Positions 1 to 8,172 are shown, counted from the first letter of the stretch. The stretch: DNA of 25,089 bases from CAUYXJ01 sp963577065 (GCA_963577065.1 CAUYXJ010000042.1:1-25089); one strand, 5' to 3'. The notes: a model not told the origin generated them from the sequence alone. Numbers and translations: made by a program.

Positions 1-1573
1 GGCCCAGGGCGGATTCGAGCAGCTCGCGTGAGACGCCACCGATCTTGATATCCATCTGCAGGGCAGTGATGCCCTCAGCGGTGCCGGCGACTTTGAAGTC
101 CATGTCGCCCATGAAGTCTTCCTGGCCGGCGATGTCGGTGAGGACGGCGTGCTTCTCGTCCTCGCCCATGATCAGGCCCATCGCGATTCCGGCGACGGGG
201 GCGGAAATGGGCACGCCTGCGTCCATCAGGGCGAGGGTGCTGCCGCAGACGCTCGCCATCGAGGTCGAGCCGTTCGAGGAGAGGACCTCGCTCACCAGGC
301 GGAGGGCGTACGGGAACTCGGTCTCCGGGGGGATGACCGGGAGGAGGGCGCGCTCGGCGAGGGCGCCGTGCCCGATCTCGCGGCGGCCGGCGCCGCGCAT
401 GGGCCGCGCCTCACCGACCGAGTACGGCGGGAAGTTGTAGTGGTGCATGTAGCGCTTGGACTCGTTTGGCGAGAGCGTGTCGAGTCGCTGCGCCATGTTC
501 ATGCCACCGAGCGTGGCAATCGTGAGGACCTGCGTCTCACCTCGCTTGAAGAGCCCCGAGCCGTGCGTGCGGGGGAGCGCCCCGACCTGGATGTCGAGCG
601 GGCGGATCTCCGTCGAGGCGCGGCCGTCCGCGCGCCGGTCGTCGTCGAGAATGCGATCCCGCATGGCCTTCTTGATGACCGCGTAGAGACCGTCGCCGAC
701 GTCCTTCGCCTCGAAGCGGCCGTCGAAGCGCTCGACGAGCTCTGCGCGAATCCGCTTGTTCTCGTCGCTGCGTTCGCTCGCCGCGTTTTCGACGATCGTG
801 TCGAGCTGGTCGCTCAAGGCTTCGCGGACGGCCTCGATCGCCTCTTCGTTGTCGACGGCGGGGGTGAACGCCTTCTTCACCGGCGCGGCTTCGTCGGCAA
901 TCTCCTGGACGAGCGCGTTGATGGCGGTGTTCGCCTCCATGGCGATCTCCATCGCCTCCAGGACGGCGCTCTCGGGAACCTCCGAGGCGCCGGCCTCGAC
1001 CATCATCACGGCGTCCTTCGTGCCTGCGACGATGAGGTCGAGGTCGCCCTCTTCCGCCTGCTCGAACGTGGGGTTGACGAGGTACTCGCCGTCGAGGCGG
1101 CTGACGCGCACGCTGCTCACGGGACCGCTGAAGGGGATGTCGCTGATAGAGAGCGCTGCGCTCGCACCGATGGTGATGAGCGTGTCGGGCTGGTGTTCGC
1201 GGTCCGAGGAGAGCGTCGTCGCGACGATCTGAACCTCGTTGCGGAAGCCCTTGGGGAAGAGCGGTCGCAAGGAGCGGTCCGTGAGGCGCATGGCGAGAAC
1301 GCCGTCCCCGGAGGGGCGGCCTTCGCGCCGGGGAAAACCGCCCGGGATCTTCCCGACGGCGTAGAGCCGCTCTTCGTAATCGACGGTGAGCGGGAAGAAG
1401 TCGATGCCCTCCCGGGGGTCGGCCATGCAGGCCGTGACGAGGACGACGGTGTCGCCCTGGCGCACGGTGACGGCGCCGTTGGCGAGACCGGCGAGCGCGC
1501 CGGTCTCGATAAAGAGGGGCTTGCCCCCGATTTCGATCTCGTAGGTACGGACGGAGGATTCAGTTTCTTGCAT
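1..1573 (-). CDS. pnp: Polynucleotide phosphorylase, N-terminal 524 residues (runs off window)
   Basis: 3'-to-5' phosphorolytic exoribonuclease that degrades RNA to nucleoside diphosphates, acting in the cytoplasm as a trimeric ring. The minus-strand frame is open from an ATG at 1573 to the window edge. The first RNase PH domain carries DFFPLTVDYEERLYAVGKIP and GGFPRREGRPS (about residues 60-90), followed by AMRLTDRSLRPLFPKGF. A helical linker follows, then the second RNase PH domain with GSTSMASVCGSTLALMDAG and TDIAGQEDFMGDMDFKVAGT, which line the active site in known PNPases. The C-terminal KH and S1 RNA-binding domains would lie beyond position 1 and cannot be seen. It lies downstream of rpsO on the same strand, the order found in many bacteria. 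Identity is secure. Confidence 0.98.
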   Translation of the reverse strand, partial: MQETESSVRTYEIEIGGKPLFIETGALAGLANGAVTVRQGDTVVLVTACMADPREGIDFFPLTVDYEERLYAVGKIPGGFPRREGRPSGDGVLAMRLTDRSLRPLFPKGFRNEVQIVATTLSSDREHQPDTLITIGASAALSISDIPFSGPVSSVRVSRLDGEYLVNPTFEQAEEGDLDLIVAGTKDAVMMVEAGASEVPESAVLEAMEIAMEANTAINALVQEIADEAAPVKKAFTPAVDNEEAIEAVREALSDQLDTIVENAASERSDENKRIRAELVERFDGRFEAKDVGDGLYAVIKKAMRDRILDDDRRADGRASTEIRPLDIQVGALPRTHGSGLFKRGETQVLTIATLGGMNMAQRLDTLSPNESKRYMHHYNFPPYSVGEARPMRGAGRREIGHGALAERALLPVIPPETEFPYALRLVSEVLSSNGSTSMASVCGSTLALMDAGVPISAPVAGIAMGLIMGEDEKHAVLTDIAGQEDFMGDMDFKVAGTAEGITALQMDIKIGGVSRELLESALG

Positions 1574-1642
1574 GAGGTGGCAACACTCTCTTCGGCGGGG
1601 GCCGCTGGGTAGGCCGGTGCGGGAGGGGCCGGTGGCAGGCTG

Positions 1643-1668
1643 CCGGTCGGCTCGGTGAGCCGGACCGG
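1643..1668 (-). promoter_or_regulatory. Stem-loop between rpsO and pnp
   Basis: CCGGT-CGGCTC, a GGT loop, then GAGCCG-(G bulge)-ACCGG: an 11-bp stem with one bulged G and a 3-nt loop. It lies in the 119-nt rpsO-pnp gap. No T-run follows it in the direction of transcription, so it is not a standard intrinsic terminator. In E. coli this gap holds the rpsO terminator and an RNase III-processed pnp leader hairpin. A similar role here is inference. Confidence 0.5.
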
Positions 1669-1692
1669 GGACTGGGGAAACGAGAGGCTCGC

Positions 1693-1959
1693 CTAGCGGC
1701 GCAGCCCGAGGCGCCCGATGAGCGCGCGGTACCTGTTGACGTCCCGGCTATTGAGGTAGCGCAGCAGCCGCCGACGCTGGCCAACGAGCTTCAGGAGCCC
1801 GCGCCGCGTGTGATAATCGTGCTTGTGCGCTTGCAGATGGGCGGTCAGGTACTTGATGCGCTCCGTGAGGAGCGCCACCTGGACTTCAGGTGAGCCGGTA
1901 TCGCCGTCGTGTCGGGCGTGTTCCCGGACTAAGGCCTCTTTCGCTTCTTGGGCCAGCAA
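1693..1959 (-). CDS. rpsO: 30S ribosomal protein S15
   Basis: Primary 16S rRNA-binding protein of the small subunit platform. The 88-residue product has the family's normal length. It contains the signature HDGDTGSPEVQVALLTERI and the C-terminal RRGLLKLVGQRRRLLRYL block ending in ALIGRLGLRR. The start is TTG at 1959. The frame is closed by a TAA seven codons upstream and no ATG or GTG lies between, so TTG is the only standard choice. An AAAGGAAG stretch lies about 15 nt upstream of it, a rather long spacing. It is first in the rpsO-pnp pair. In other bacteria S15 represses its own translation; no specific site was identified here. Confidence 0.98.
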   Translation of the reverse strand: MLAQEAKEALVREHARHDGDTGSPEVQVALLTERIKYLTAHLQAHKHDYHTRRGLLKLVGQRRRLLRYLNSRDVNRYRALIGRLGLRR

Positions 1960-2031
1960 CCTTGCTTCGTGCGACTTCCTTTACCTGTCTTCGTGGCCGA
2001 ACGTACCACGGCGGGGGTATAGCAGCAATTA
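1960..2031. promoter_or_regulatory. Divergent promoter region between rpsO and the kinase-like gene
   Basis: This 72-nt gap is the only upstream region for both divergent genes. TATAGC at 2018-2023 could serve as a -10 for the plus-strand gene, giving a nearly leaderless mRNA. Read on the minus strand the same bases form GCTATACC, a possible -10 for rpsO. No good -35 hexamer was found for either direction, so this is a weak motif call. Confidence 0.35.
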
Positions 2032-2562
2032 ATGGTGGCGCTGGTGGTGCTTAGCGGCCTGCCCGCCGCGGGCAAGACGACCTTCGCGGCGGCGTTCGCC
2101 ACACGCTTCGGCGCCGCCGTGCTCGAAAGCGACCGCGTGCGCCGCGAGCTCTTCCCGGAGCGGCGCTATACCTCTGCGGAGAACGCCCGCGTATTCGCCG
2201 AGATCAGGGAGCGGGCGGCGGCCCGCCTGTGCGAAGGTGGAACCGTGGTCATCGACGCGACAAACGTGAGCCGGCGGGACCGGTCGGGCTTCGAGCGGTT
2301 GGCGCAGGAGCACGGGGCCCGCTACGTCACCGTGCGATTGACCACGCCCGAGAGCCTTCTGCGCGAGCGCCTCGCCGCTCCCCGCAGTGGCGCCTCCGAA
2401 GCCGGCGTCGCTGTCTACGAGCGCATGCGCGATCGTTGCGAGCCCTTCTCCACGCCGTGCGTGCACGTGGACTCGCGCTACGACCTTGACCCCAGCCTCG
2501 CGCTCGTCGATGCCCTCAGTAGGGGAACGGGTGCGCAAACCGCGCCCGTGCAGCCGGCGTGA
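2032..2562 (+). CDS. AAA / P-loop kinase-like ATPase
   Basis: Small P-loop NTPase of 176 residues resembling the predicted-kinase group related to polynucleotide kinase and zeta-toxin folds. Walker A is GLPAAGKTT at residues 9-17 with Lys15 as phosphate ligand. A strand GGTVVIDATNVSRRDR (from about residue 72) supplies the Asp-Ala-Thr-Asn motif common in these kinases, and arginines in LLRERLAAPR could form the lid. The substrate is unknown; small molecules and nucleic-acid ends are both possible. The start is the ATG at 2032, with only a weak G-rich stretch upstream, consistent with a near-leaderless message. Its stop overlaps the start of the next gene (GTGA), so the two are probably co-translated. 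Confidence 0.85.
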   Translation: MVALVVLSGLPAAGKTTFAAAFATRFGAAVLESDRVRRELFPERRYTSAENARVFAEIRERAAARLCEGGTVVIDATNVSRRDRSGFERLAQEHGARYVTVRLTTPESLLRERLAAPRSGASEAGVAVYERMRDRCEPFSTPCVHVDSRYDLDPSLALVDALSRGTGAQTAPVQPA

Positions 2563-2885
2563 GGGGAGACGAGCCCTTCATCCTGTTGCGGGCGCGGGTG
2601 CGTGAAGAGCAGGGCGCCTTCGCCGGCTGGTTTCGCTCGCACCACCTCCGCGAGATCCGCAAGATCCCAGGGGTCACCGCGGTGTTTTGGGCCGAGACCA
2701 AAGGACATACACAGCTGGGGATCTACTGCTTCCAGGACGCGCAGGCGATGCAGGGCGCCTTCGGCAGCCCGGAAGCCGCCTACGCCCGAGGTACCTGGGC
2801 ACGCTGGGGATCCGTGCTCGAAGAGTTCTCGGTAGAGATGCAGTTCCCGCTTATTCCGCCCACCATGACGGTCTCGGTGAACTAG
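2559..2885 (+). CDS. Small protein, probable dimeric alpha/beta-barrel fold
   Basis: A 108-residue protein starting at GTG 2559, overlapping the previous stop by four bases. The sequence has an alternating strand-helix-strand pattern: FILLRARVRE, a helix with WFRSHHLREI, the strand GVTAVFWAET, LGIYCFQDAQAMQGAF, and a final strand EEFSVEMQFPLI. This pattern and size fit the ferredoxin-like dimeric barrel superfamily that includes EthD-like and small monooxygenase-like proteins. No catalytic residue can be assigned and the family was not confirmed by search. Translational coupling to the kinase-like gene suggests a shared function, but nothing shows which. Confidence 0.7.
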   Translation: MRGDEPFILLRARVREEQGAFAGWFRSHHLREIRKIPGVTAVFWAETKGHTQLGIYCFQDAQAMQGAFGSPEAAYARGTWARWGSVLEEFSVEMQFPLIPPTMTVSVN

Positions 2886-3090
2886 GCGGCGCCCCCACGG
2901 GGGCGGCTTCTCCGGCGCCGCAGCCAGGTTCGGGCCGCCTTTCGGCGCGGTTCTCGCCACGGTCCTCCTGCTCGGTGCGCCCGGCGTTGACCAGTTCCCC
3001 GCGACCCCGATCGCGCACGCAGCGGGACCGGAGAACTTCACTCAGATCGAGCCCGGCGTCATCTACGAAGCCGAGCCCTCGCACCTCGGG
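2881..3090 (+). other. In-frame signal-peptide coding stretch without a standard start codon
   Basis: The frame of the large gene starting at 3091 is open back to a TGA at 2878-2880. It reads an Arg-rich start (TRRRPHGGG), a hydrophobic core FGAVLATVLLLGAPGV and a cleavage-like ATPIAHA-AG. This is a convincing Sec signal peptide, yet no ATG, GTG or TTG occurs in frame from 2881 to 3090. Only a CTG at 2968 exists, and it sits inside the hydrophobic core without a Shine-Dalgarno. C5 and G5 runs at about 2892-2902 are plausible places for an indel. The rest of this 205-base gap holds nothing else I recognise. Confidence 0.55.
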
Positions 3091-6000
3091 GTGGCCCAGG
3101 CCAATCCTGGGCTGGGCCTGAACGGCTACTGCGTAGCCGTTGCCACCGAGAACGCTGTGCCGATCCTGAACGGCGAAAGCGGCTTCACCGTCACCGATGG
3201 CGCTGTCGTCAGCGACGCGGCCTTCACGAACAGCAGCAGCACCACGCTCGACGACTTCTACTGCGTCGTGGTCGAGAGCGCGCTCGATGCAAGTAGCGTC
3301 GAGGTGGCGTGGAACTTCACCGACAGCGGCGGCGGCGCCTCAGGGTCGGCAACGCTCACCCTCGATGTCGTGGTGGTCGTACTTGATGGCACAGACGGAT
3401 TCGTCGCCTCGCCGGCGGTCGTCTGCACCAGCGGTTGGGACGAGAGGATCCTCACCGGTGCTGCCTCCAATGTGCCGCCGGGGCCACCCGACCCGCTCAA
3501 CCAGGTGGTCAACGCCGACTGGACGACTACGCCGGGCGCCCCGGCCGTCAACGTCCTCGGAGCGGCCTTCCCAAACGGCAGCGAGTGGTGTGTGAACCTC
3601 GGGGCCTCGGCGGAACAACTGGACGTGGCCGTGACGCTGGACTTCGTTTCCGTGCGGAATCGCTCGAGCGATCCGGATGACAGCGCCCACCAGGTCGCTA
3701 CGACCGTGAACATCTTCGCCGACCCCGGCTTCTCAGAGCTCCGTCACGTGACGGCGGGGGGCCAGACCCTGGCCGAGCAACAGCCGGCCCTGAACGTCCT
3801 CGGCGCGATTCACCACGCCTGTGTGCTCCCCTCGGATGCCGATGATCGCCTTGCGCCCAACGACATCACCTTCAGCGGCCCCTTGCCCAGCCGGCTTCGC
3901 GTCTTCCACGCGGGCGACAGCCCGGATGATGAATTTGAAGGCGTCGAGGACGGCACGCTCTGCTTCGGTTGGACAGCCCGCGACCCGGGGCTCCAACGGA
4001 TCTCGCTAACGTTCGAGAAAGCGACCGCGCCTGGGGTATTCGAAACCCAGCCCGCTTTCTGGGACACCAATGGCGACGGCAATGAGGGCATGCTTGGAGA
4101 TCCGGCACTGCTGAAAGAGTGGGCCGAGTTCGACCGCACCGAGATCACCAGCAGCGAGGATTTGGCCACCGCGCTCCTCACCAACACCACGATCACGAAC
4201 CAGACGATCGCCCAAACGCTCACGTTCAATGTTGCCGATGGTACCTACCTCATGGGCGGGGGCATCACCATCTACGAGTGGACGCTCGGGGCCGGTGACC
4301 GCCCTCTGGATGGCGTTGTGCTCAACGCGCGCATTACCTCTGCCTGCGGCCTCTTCGCCCACAGCGACGGCAGTCCCCTCCTCGGGTCCGAGGCCAAAGC
4401 TGTCTCAGGCGTCAGCCAGTCGGGGCGCTTCGATCGGATCAGCTCTGCGTCCGGAGAGCCCGCCGGCGATGGTCCGGACGACTTCGTGATCACGACCCTG
4501 AAGGATCCCGGCTGCCGCCCGGGCCAGACGATCCGGCTCAAGATCGACGCCTCTCACCCGGCCGGGGCCGCAGGAAAGGCCGAGTTCTTCGAGACCGAGT
4601 TCCTCCAGATCAACCTGCTCGCACAGGCGACTCAGCCGCGCTCGTCGTCCCCCCAGGTGACCTGGGTGGGTGGCGTGGTCTCCATCACGTTCGGTTTCGC
4701 CGTCTCCGGCACCTGTGGCGATGCAGGCAGCGCCATCACCTTCCTGCGGTCAGCTGGTCCCGGCAACTTCCTCCCCCACCCCGTGCTCACGTTCAATGGA
4801 AGCGACAGCCTCGTCGGCACCTTTGGAGACGCCTGCACCCGCACCGTTGAGTACACGAGCGAGGATCAGGGTGATGGCACGATCGAGGTCTTCCTCCACG
4901 GGAATCCCTTCAGCAAGGTGGTCCTGCCGGTCTTCTTCCTCGCCATCGAGGACGTGGCCGCCACGGCCGACCCGCAGCTCTTCGTCTCCGAACGAGGGGA
5001 CGTTTCGGCGGTGCTGCGGGGCTGGTTCACGCAATCGAATCCCTCCGGACGGCCTGCCGAGACCAAGCCGGATGGGCGGGCCCTGCCCGCCGACCGCTGG
5101 ATTCTCCCCGACGATTGGAGCGTCCTGCGCGCCGACCAGCCGTCGTGGCCCAGCTCGGCCCCTCTGCCCCTCACCGAGGTGACGTTCTTCATGGAGAACG
5201 AAGCCGTCGTCAACAGCTACCAGCAGGGGGTGAAGGACGGCGGCCTGGGCTGGTTCCTGCTCGACGGCACCGAATCGAACTTCAACGTGAATCCGCGAAC
5301 CGGCGATGTCAGTGTGCTTGGGAGCGTGGCGAGGCCCCGCATCTTGACCGATGCCACCGATCCCGGGGGCCTCGCGACCGTGGATTCGTTCGGTGATCTC
5401 AACTTGAGCTACGAGGGGTGTGCGCCCAACCCGCCGACAGGGAACCCTCACTGCGCCTTCGAGGATCTTGCCGGGTTCACCCGCTACTTCGCCATCGCCG
5501 ACGTCCCCTATGCCTTCGGGAAGTGGCCCCCGGTGCGCTCGAACACGGTTGTGACCGAGTGGCTCTGGGCTGGGCACCGGCGCGTGAGCATCGTCGACCA
5601 CACAAACCCAACCCTGAAATACGTGGTGGCCCACCTGCGCGACCGGGACGGCTTCTGCGACGCCGTCGGCTTCAACAACGCCCTTGGTGTCGAGGTGGAG
5701 TTCCTGATCGACGGCGGGCCGGGCCGCTTCGTCGAGGCCTCATCAGCCCCTTCGTTCATCTCCGAAAATGCGACGAAGGCTACGGCGACGACGTTCGACA
5801 TCCTCGACAACGGCGGCGTGCCCGTGCATCAGGATCTCGCGCAGCCGTCATTCGCGGACGACGAGTGCCAGGCCTGGGTCCTCGTCGCGAACAGCACCCA
5901 AGAGCCGACGAACGTGTTGGTGACCTTCCCCCCGACGCCGGAGCAGGTCCCCGCCCAGGTGGTCATCACCGAGCTCATCTGCTCGCTCCCGGAGTCGGTG

Positions 6001-6603
6001 ACCGTGCAGAACGTCGACGACCACGCGGTCTCGCTCGCCGGCTTCGGGATCGAGAGCCGACCCGTCAACCCCCTCGACGCACGGGAACACCTCGGGCTGG
6101 ACGGGCTCTTGCAGCCCGGCCAGTCGGCGACCTTCCTCGGAGGGCCCAACACCAACCTGCACGGGTGGTTGAACAACAGCGTCGACAGGATCTTCCAGAC
6201 CCCGCCCGATTTCGCCGATGTCGTGTGGAACGGTTCGGTTCTCTCGACTGCTGACTGCCTAGGCAACCTCTCCGGACTGATCGGCCAGCCGCCGCTCCCG
6301 GACAGCAGCGAGGGGGTCACGATCCTTGACGCGGTCGTGGCCAGGGATGATTCCGTCGTGATGATGCCGCTGGCGATCGGGTGGAATCTCATCACGGTGC
6401 CCAATACCACCCCGATCGACGATGTCATCGCCTCGCGTCTGGCCGATGTCCGGAGCGTGTACTCCATCGATCCAGTGACCGGTCTTTGGCAGCGTTACAT
6501 ACCGGGCTTGCCCGTATTCGTAAGCGACCTCGTGATGTTCGAGGCCGGGCGGGCCTACTGGATCGAGGCTAAAGTGCCGTTTACCCTCCCGCTCCCGCAG
6601 TAG
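3091..6603 (+). CDS. Large secreted beta-rich protein with lamin-tail-like and C-terminal GWNL/YWIE domains
   Basis: From GTG 3091 the product has 1,170 residues, but the true N-terminus is probably upstream because a signal peptide is encoded in frame before it. Most of the protein is Thr/Ser/Asp-rich beta sequence with scattered paired cysteines, as expected for extracellular Ig-like or surface-layer modules. Around residues 957-1060, VVITELICS...VTVQNVDDHAVSLAGFGIES...LLQPGQSATF resembles a lamin-tail domain. The last ~80 residues (GWNLITVPN...VYSIDPVTGLWQRYIPGLP...AGRAYWIEA) match a C-terminal module I associate with secreted Chloroflexota proteins. No catalytic motif was found, so adhesion or cell-surface structure is a guess. 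The following gene also encodes an exported protein. Confidence 0.85.
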   Translation: MAQANPGLGLNGYCVAVATENAVPILNGESGFTVTDGAVVSDAAFTNSSSTTLDDFYCVVVESALDASSVEVAWNFTDSGGGASGSATLTLDVVVVVLDGTDGFVASPAVVCTSGWDERILTGAASNVPPGPPDPLNQVVNADWTTTPGAPAVNVLGAAFPNGSEWCVNLGASAEQLDVAVTLDFVSVRNRSSDPDDSAHQVATTVNIFADPGFSELRHVTAGGQTLAEQQPALNVLGAIHHACVLPSDADDRLAPNDITFSGPLPSRLRVFHAGDSPDDEFEGVEDGTLCFGWTARDPGLQRISLTFEKATAPGVFETQPAFWDTNGDGNEGMLGDPALLKEWAEFDRTEITSSEDLATALLTNTTITNQTIAQTLTFNVADGTYLMGGGITIYEWTLGAGDRPLDGVVLNARITSACGLFAHSDGSPLLGSEAKAVSGVSQSGRFDRISSASGEPAGDGPDDFVITTLKDPGCRPGQTIRLKIDASHPAGAAGKAEFFETEFLQINLLAQATQPRSSSPQVTWVGGVVSITFGFAVSGTCGDAGSAITFLRSAGPGNFLPHPVLTFNGSDSLVGTFGDACTRTVEYTSEDQGDGTIEVFLHGNPFSKVVLPVFFLAIEDVAATADPQLFVSERGDVSAVLRGWFTQSNPSGRPAETKPDGRALPADRWILPDDWSVLRADQPSWPSSAPLPLTEVTFFMENEAVVNSYQQGVKDGGLGWFLLDGTESNFNVNPRTGDVSVLGSVARPRILTDATDPGGLATVDSFGDLNLSYEGCAPNPPTGNPHCAFEDLAGFTRYFAIADVPYAFGKWPPVRSNTVVTEWLWAGHRRVSIVDHTNPTLKYVVAHLRDRDGFCDAVGFNNALGVEVEFLIDGGPGRFVEASSAPSFISENATKATATTFDILDNGGVPVHQDLAQPSFADDECQAWVLVANSTQEPTNVLVTFPPTPEQVPAQVVITELICSLPESVTVQNVDDHAVSLAGFGIESRPVNPLDAREHLGLDGLLQPGQSATFLGGPNTNLHGWLNNSVDRIFQTPPDFADVVWNGSVLSTADCLGNLSGLIGQPPLPDSSEGVTILDAVVARDDSVVMMPLAIGWNLITVPNTTPIDDVIASRLADVRSVYSIDPVTGLWQRYIPGLPVFVSDLVMFEAGRAYWIEAKVPFTLPLPQ

Positions 6604-6626
6604 TCCAGCGTACGCGTGTGGTGCGC

Positions 6627-6632
6627 TAGGCT
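6627..6632 (+). promoter_or_regulatory. Candidate -10 element (TAGGCT)
   Basis: TAGGCT preceded by GC, matching similar GCTA-type hexamers before four other genes or operons in the window. It would place transcription start near 6639, downstream of the GTG at 6616 but upstream of the TTG at 6679. No clear -35 is visible. Confidence 0.35.
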
Positions 6633-6678
6633 CGGTGCTGTGGGCTGGCGTGAAGGACCATCGCAAAGTGCGGGGCAC

Positions 6679-7533
6679 TTGAGGCTGGCGCGATGGCTCG
6701 GTGGGCTCCTCCTCGCGGGCGCGCTCGGCCTGGGACTGGCCGCAGCAGCCGAAGCGCAATTCGGCCCCCCGGCGACGATCTTCGGCTCGATCAGCGACTC
6801 CGCGGGCGAGGTGCCCGAGGGCCTCGCGGTCCACGCCTATGTCGGGGACACGCTCTGCAGCGATTCGCGCCCCGAGTATTTCGCCAAGACGATCCACACC
6901 GGCGAGGGCGCCGCCCGCGTCGCTGTCTACGTGGTGAACGTGGTCTCCGGCGATCAGGAAGACGGTTGCGGGGCCGATGGCGCGGAGATCCGCCTCCAGG
7001 TTGGCGATCGGTTTGCCGACGAGACCGGGGTCTGGCGCCGCGGCCCTGTTCAGGTCGATATCACCTTCGGGAGCGCTGCCCCTGCTCCTATCCCGACATT
7101 TACACCGACCGCCACCGCTACCTCCCCCCCCACCCCGGACCCCCAGGCGACCGCGACGGCGACGGCGACGAACCTGCCGACCGAGGCCACGGCGGCCGAT
7201 GCCACCTCATCCGAGGACGCTACGAGCCAGGCCAGCGGCTCCGGGAACGGCACCCCGACGCCCGGTGGCGCGAACGGGGGCTCCGATCCGGGCGGCGATC
7301 CGGACGACGATGATGACAGCGACGTGCCCGCCAGCGCTGAGGACGAGGCCGAGCCGACCCTCGCCGGTGGCGTTACCACCGGGCGCACGACACCCGCCGC
7401 TAGCGACGACGGGGGATTCCCCGTCTGGCCGGTCGTGCTGGTGCTCGTGGGGCTGCTGGCGGTGCTCGGCGGGGGCGTCGGCTACATGATGTCCCGCACC
7501 AGTGGCAGCGAGGAACCGCCCGGGGAGGATTAG
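6679..7533 (+). CDS. Exported protein with Thr/Pro-rich linker and C-terminal membrane anchor
   Basis: The reading frame extends to a GTG at 6616, but I prefer TTG 6679. It gives a textbook signal peptide (MRLARWLGGLLLAGALGLGL...AEA) and lies downstream of a candidate -10. An ordered domain of about 100 residues follows (GPPATIFGSISDSAGEVPEGL...VQVDITFG), plausibly a small beta-sandwich with two or three Cys. Next comes a long low-complexity Thr/Pro/Ala linker, an acidic run (DPDDDDDSD), and a membrane helix WPVVLVLVGLLAVLGGG near the C-terminus followed by a short charged tail. The topology is outside-facing with a C-terminal anchor. The function is unknown. It follows the large secreted protein by about 75 nt and may belong with it at the cell surface. 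Confidence 0.8.
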   Translation: MRLARWLGGLLLAGALGLGLAAAAEAQFGPPATIFGSISDSAGEVPEGLAVHAYVGDTLCSDSRPEYFAKTIHTGEGAARVAVYVVNVVSGDQEDGCGADGAEIRLQVGDRFADETGVWRRGPVQVDITFGSAAPAPIPTFTPTATATSPPTPDPQATATATATNLPTEATAADATSSEDATSQASGSGNGTPTPGGANGGSDPGGDPDDDDDSDVPASAEDEAEPTLAGGVTTGRTTPAASDDGGFPVWPVVLVLVGLLAVLGGGVGYMMSRTSGSEEPPGED

Positions 7534-7588
7534 CCGCCCGCCGCGATCGGGCTCGAGGCAGACGAACCCGCTAGGTGTCCCACGAGGG

Positions 7589-7603
7589 CTGTTGACGCAA
7601 CAG
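7589..7603. promoter_or_regulatory. Perfect inverted repeat, possible operator or hairpin
   Basis: CTGTTG-ACG-CAACAG is a perfect 6-bp dyad with a 3-nt spacer in the 187-nt gap before the small gene at 7721. It overlaps a TTGACG that lacks a matching -10. It could be an operator or an RNA hairpin; no direct evidence separates the two. Confidence 0.3.
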
Positions 7604-7656
7604 AAGGTCGACCCAGTCGGTTGCGGTTGAAGACCAAGACCGAAGGGGACCCTCTG

Positions 7657-7728
7657 ATGCCAGGTGTTCATGCGACGGTCATGTCCGCGGGAGCATGCGG
7701 CTATCGACGGGCGGTCGACGATGCCTAG
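7657..7728 (+). CDS. 23-codon upstream ORF with good ribosome binding site
   Basis: ATG 7657 lies 7 nt after GAAGGGGA (7642-7649) and encodes MPGVHATVMSAGACGYRRAV followed by DDA. Its TAG at 7726-7728 overlaps the first codons of the next gene (ATG 7721), which has no ribosome binding site of its own. This arrangement suggests translational coupling. The peptide resembles nothing I know, so it may act only as a leader. It is too short for coding statistics to support. Confidence 0.35.
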   Translation: MPGVHATVMSAGACGYRRAVDDA

Positions 7729-8017
7729 TTCAATCGTGCGTGTGACGCCTACCGACTACGACGCCTGGCATGAGGTGCACTTGCAGGTCATGCGTGAGCA
7801 CGGGGCTCGGGTGGGCTTCATCTCAGAAGTAATTTATCGCGACCACGACGATCCCCGCACCGTGATCGTGCTCCAGCACTTTGAGTCCTTGGAGCGCGTC
7901 CAGGAGTTCGCGAACAGTCCGTTCATGCAGGAGACGATCGCCAAAGCCCCGATTGAGGGGCCACCCACGTCCTGGTTCCTGGACGAGGCGGAGGCCATCG
8001 ACATCGCTAGCTTGTGA
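7721..8017 (+). CDS. Small dimeric alpha/beta-barrel-like protein
   Basis: A 98-residue protein from ATG 7721. It reads IVRVTPTDYDAWHEVHLQVM, then GARVGFISEVIYRDHDDPRT, a strand VIVLQHFESLERVQEFANS, and it ends GPPTSWFLDEAEAI. This resembles the small antibiotic-biosynthesis-monooxygenase-like / cyclase-like group of ferredoxin-fold dimers, where a Gly-Pro-Pro near the C-terminus precedes a last strand. An in-frame GTG at 7664 would add 19 residues that do not look like part of the fold, so the shorter start is preferred. Function unknown. It lies upstream of the cysteine operon but about 230 nt away, so it is probably a separate unit. Confidence 0.75.
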   Translation: MPSSIVRVTPTDYDAWHEVHLQVMREHGARVGFISEVIYRDHDDPRTVIVLQHFESLERVQEFANSPFMQETIAKAPIEGPPTSWFLDEAEAIDIASL

Positions 8018-8126
8018 TGCATTGCGTCATGCCCCATCCATCTCGGTGTCAGCACATCTAGTCCTCTCGAACTTCGCCCTCGCGATCAATTCTGCCTCGC
8101 CGCCTGATTGGGTAGGCCGGTCGGCC

Positions 8127-8142
8127 GGCGCTCGCCAGCGCC
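8127..8142 (+). other. Short hairpin upstream of the cysteine operon
   Basis: GGCGCT-CGCC-AGCGCC is a perfect 6-bp stem with a 4-nt loop. Only two T residues follow, so it is at best a weak terminator for the preceding gene. It ends exactly where the candidate -35 region begins. Confidence 0.3.
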
Positions 8143-8172
8143 TTGCGCCTGCTCGGGGACAACGCCTACGAT
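8143..8172 (+). promoter_or_regulatory. Candidate promoter of the cysteine operon
   Basis: TTGCGC (8143-8148), an 18-nt spacer and TACGAT (8167-8172) form a plausible housekeeping promoter, with a leader of about 65 nt before the Rrf2 gene. Rrf2 regulators often bind near their own promoter, but I did not find a convincing palindromic Rrf2 box. The rest of the 228-nt gap shows nothing else. Confidence 0.4.

Noticed and set aside
149..1612. 487-residue plus-strand open frame over pnp
   Set aside because: Antisense shadow of the PNPase gene; no recognisable motif.
4750..5634. 294-residue minus-strand open frame
   Set aside because: Antisense to the large secreted protein; low-complexity translation without motifs.
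7592..7620. TTGACG as a -35 for the gene at 7721
   Set aside because: No -10-like hexamer at 16-18 nt; the site is better described as half of a dyad.
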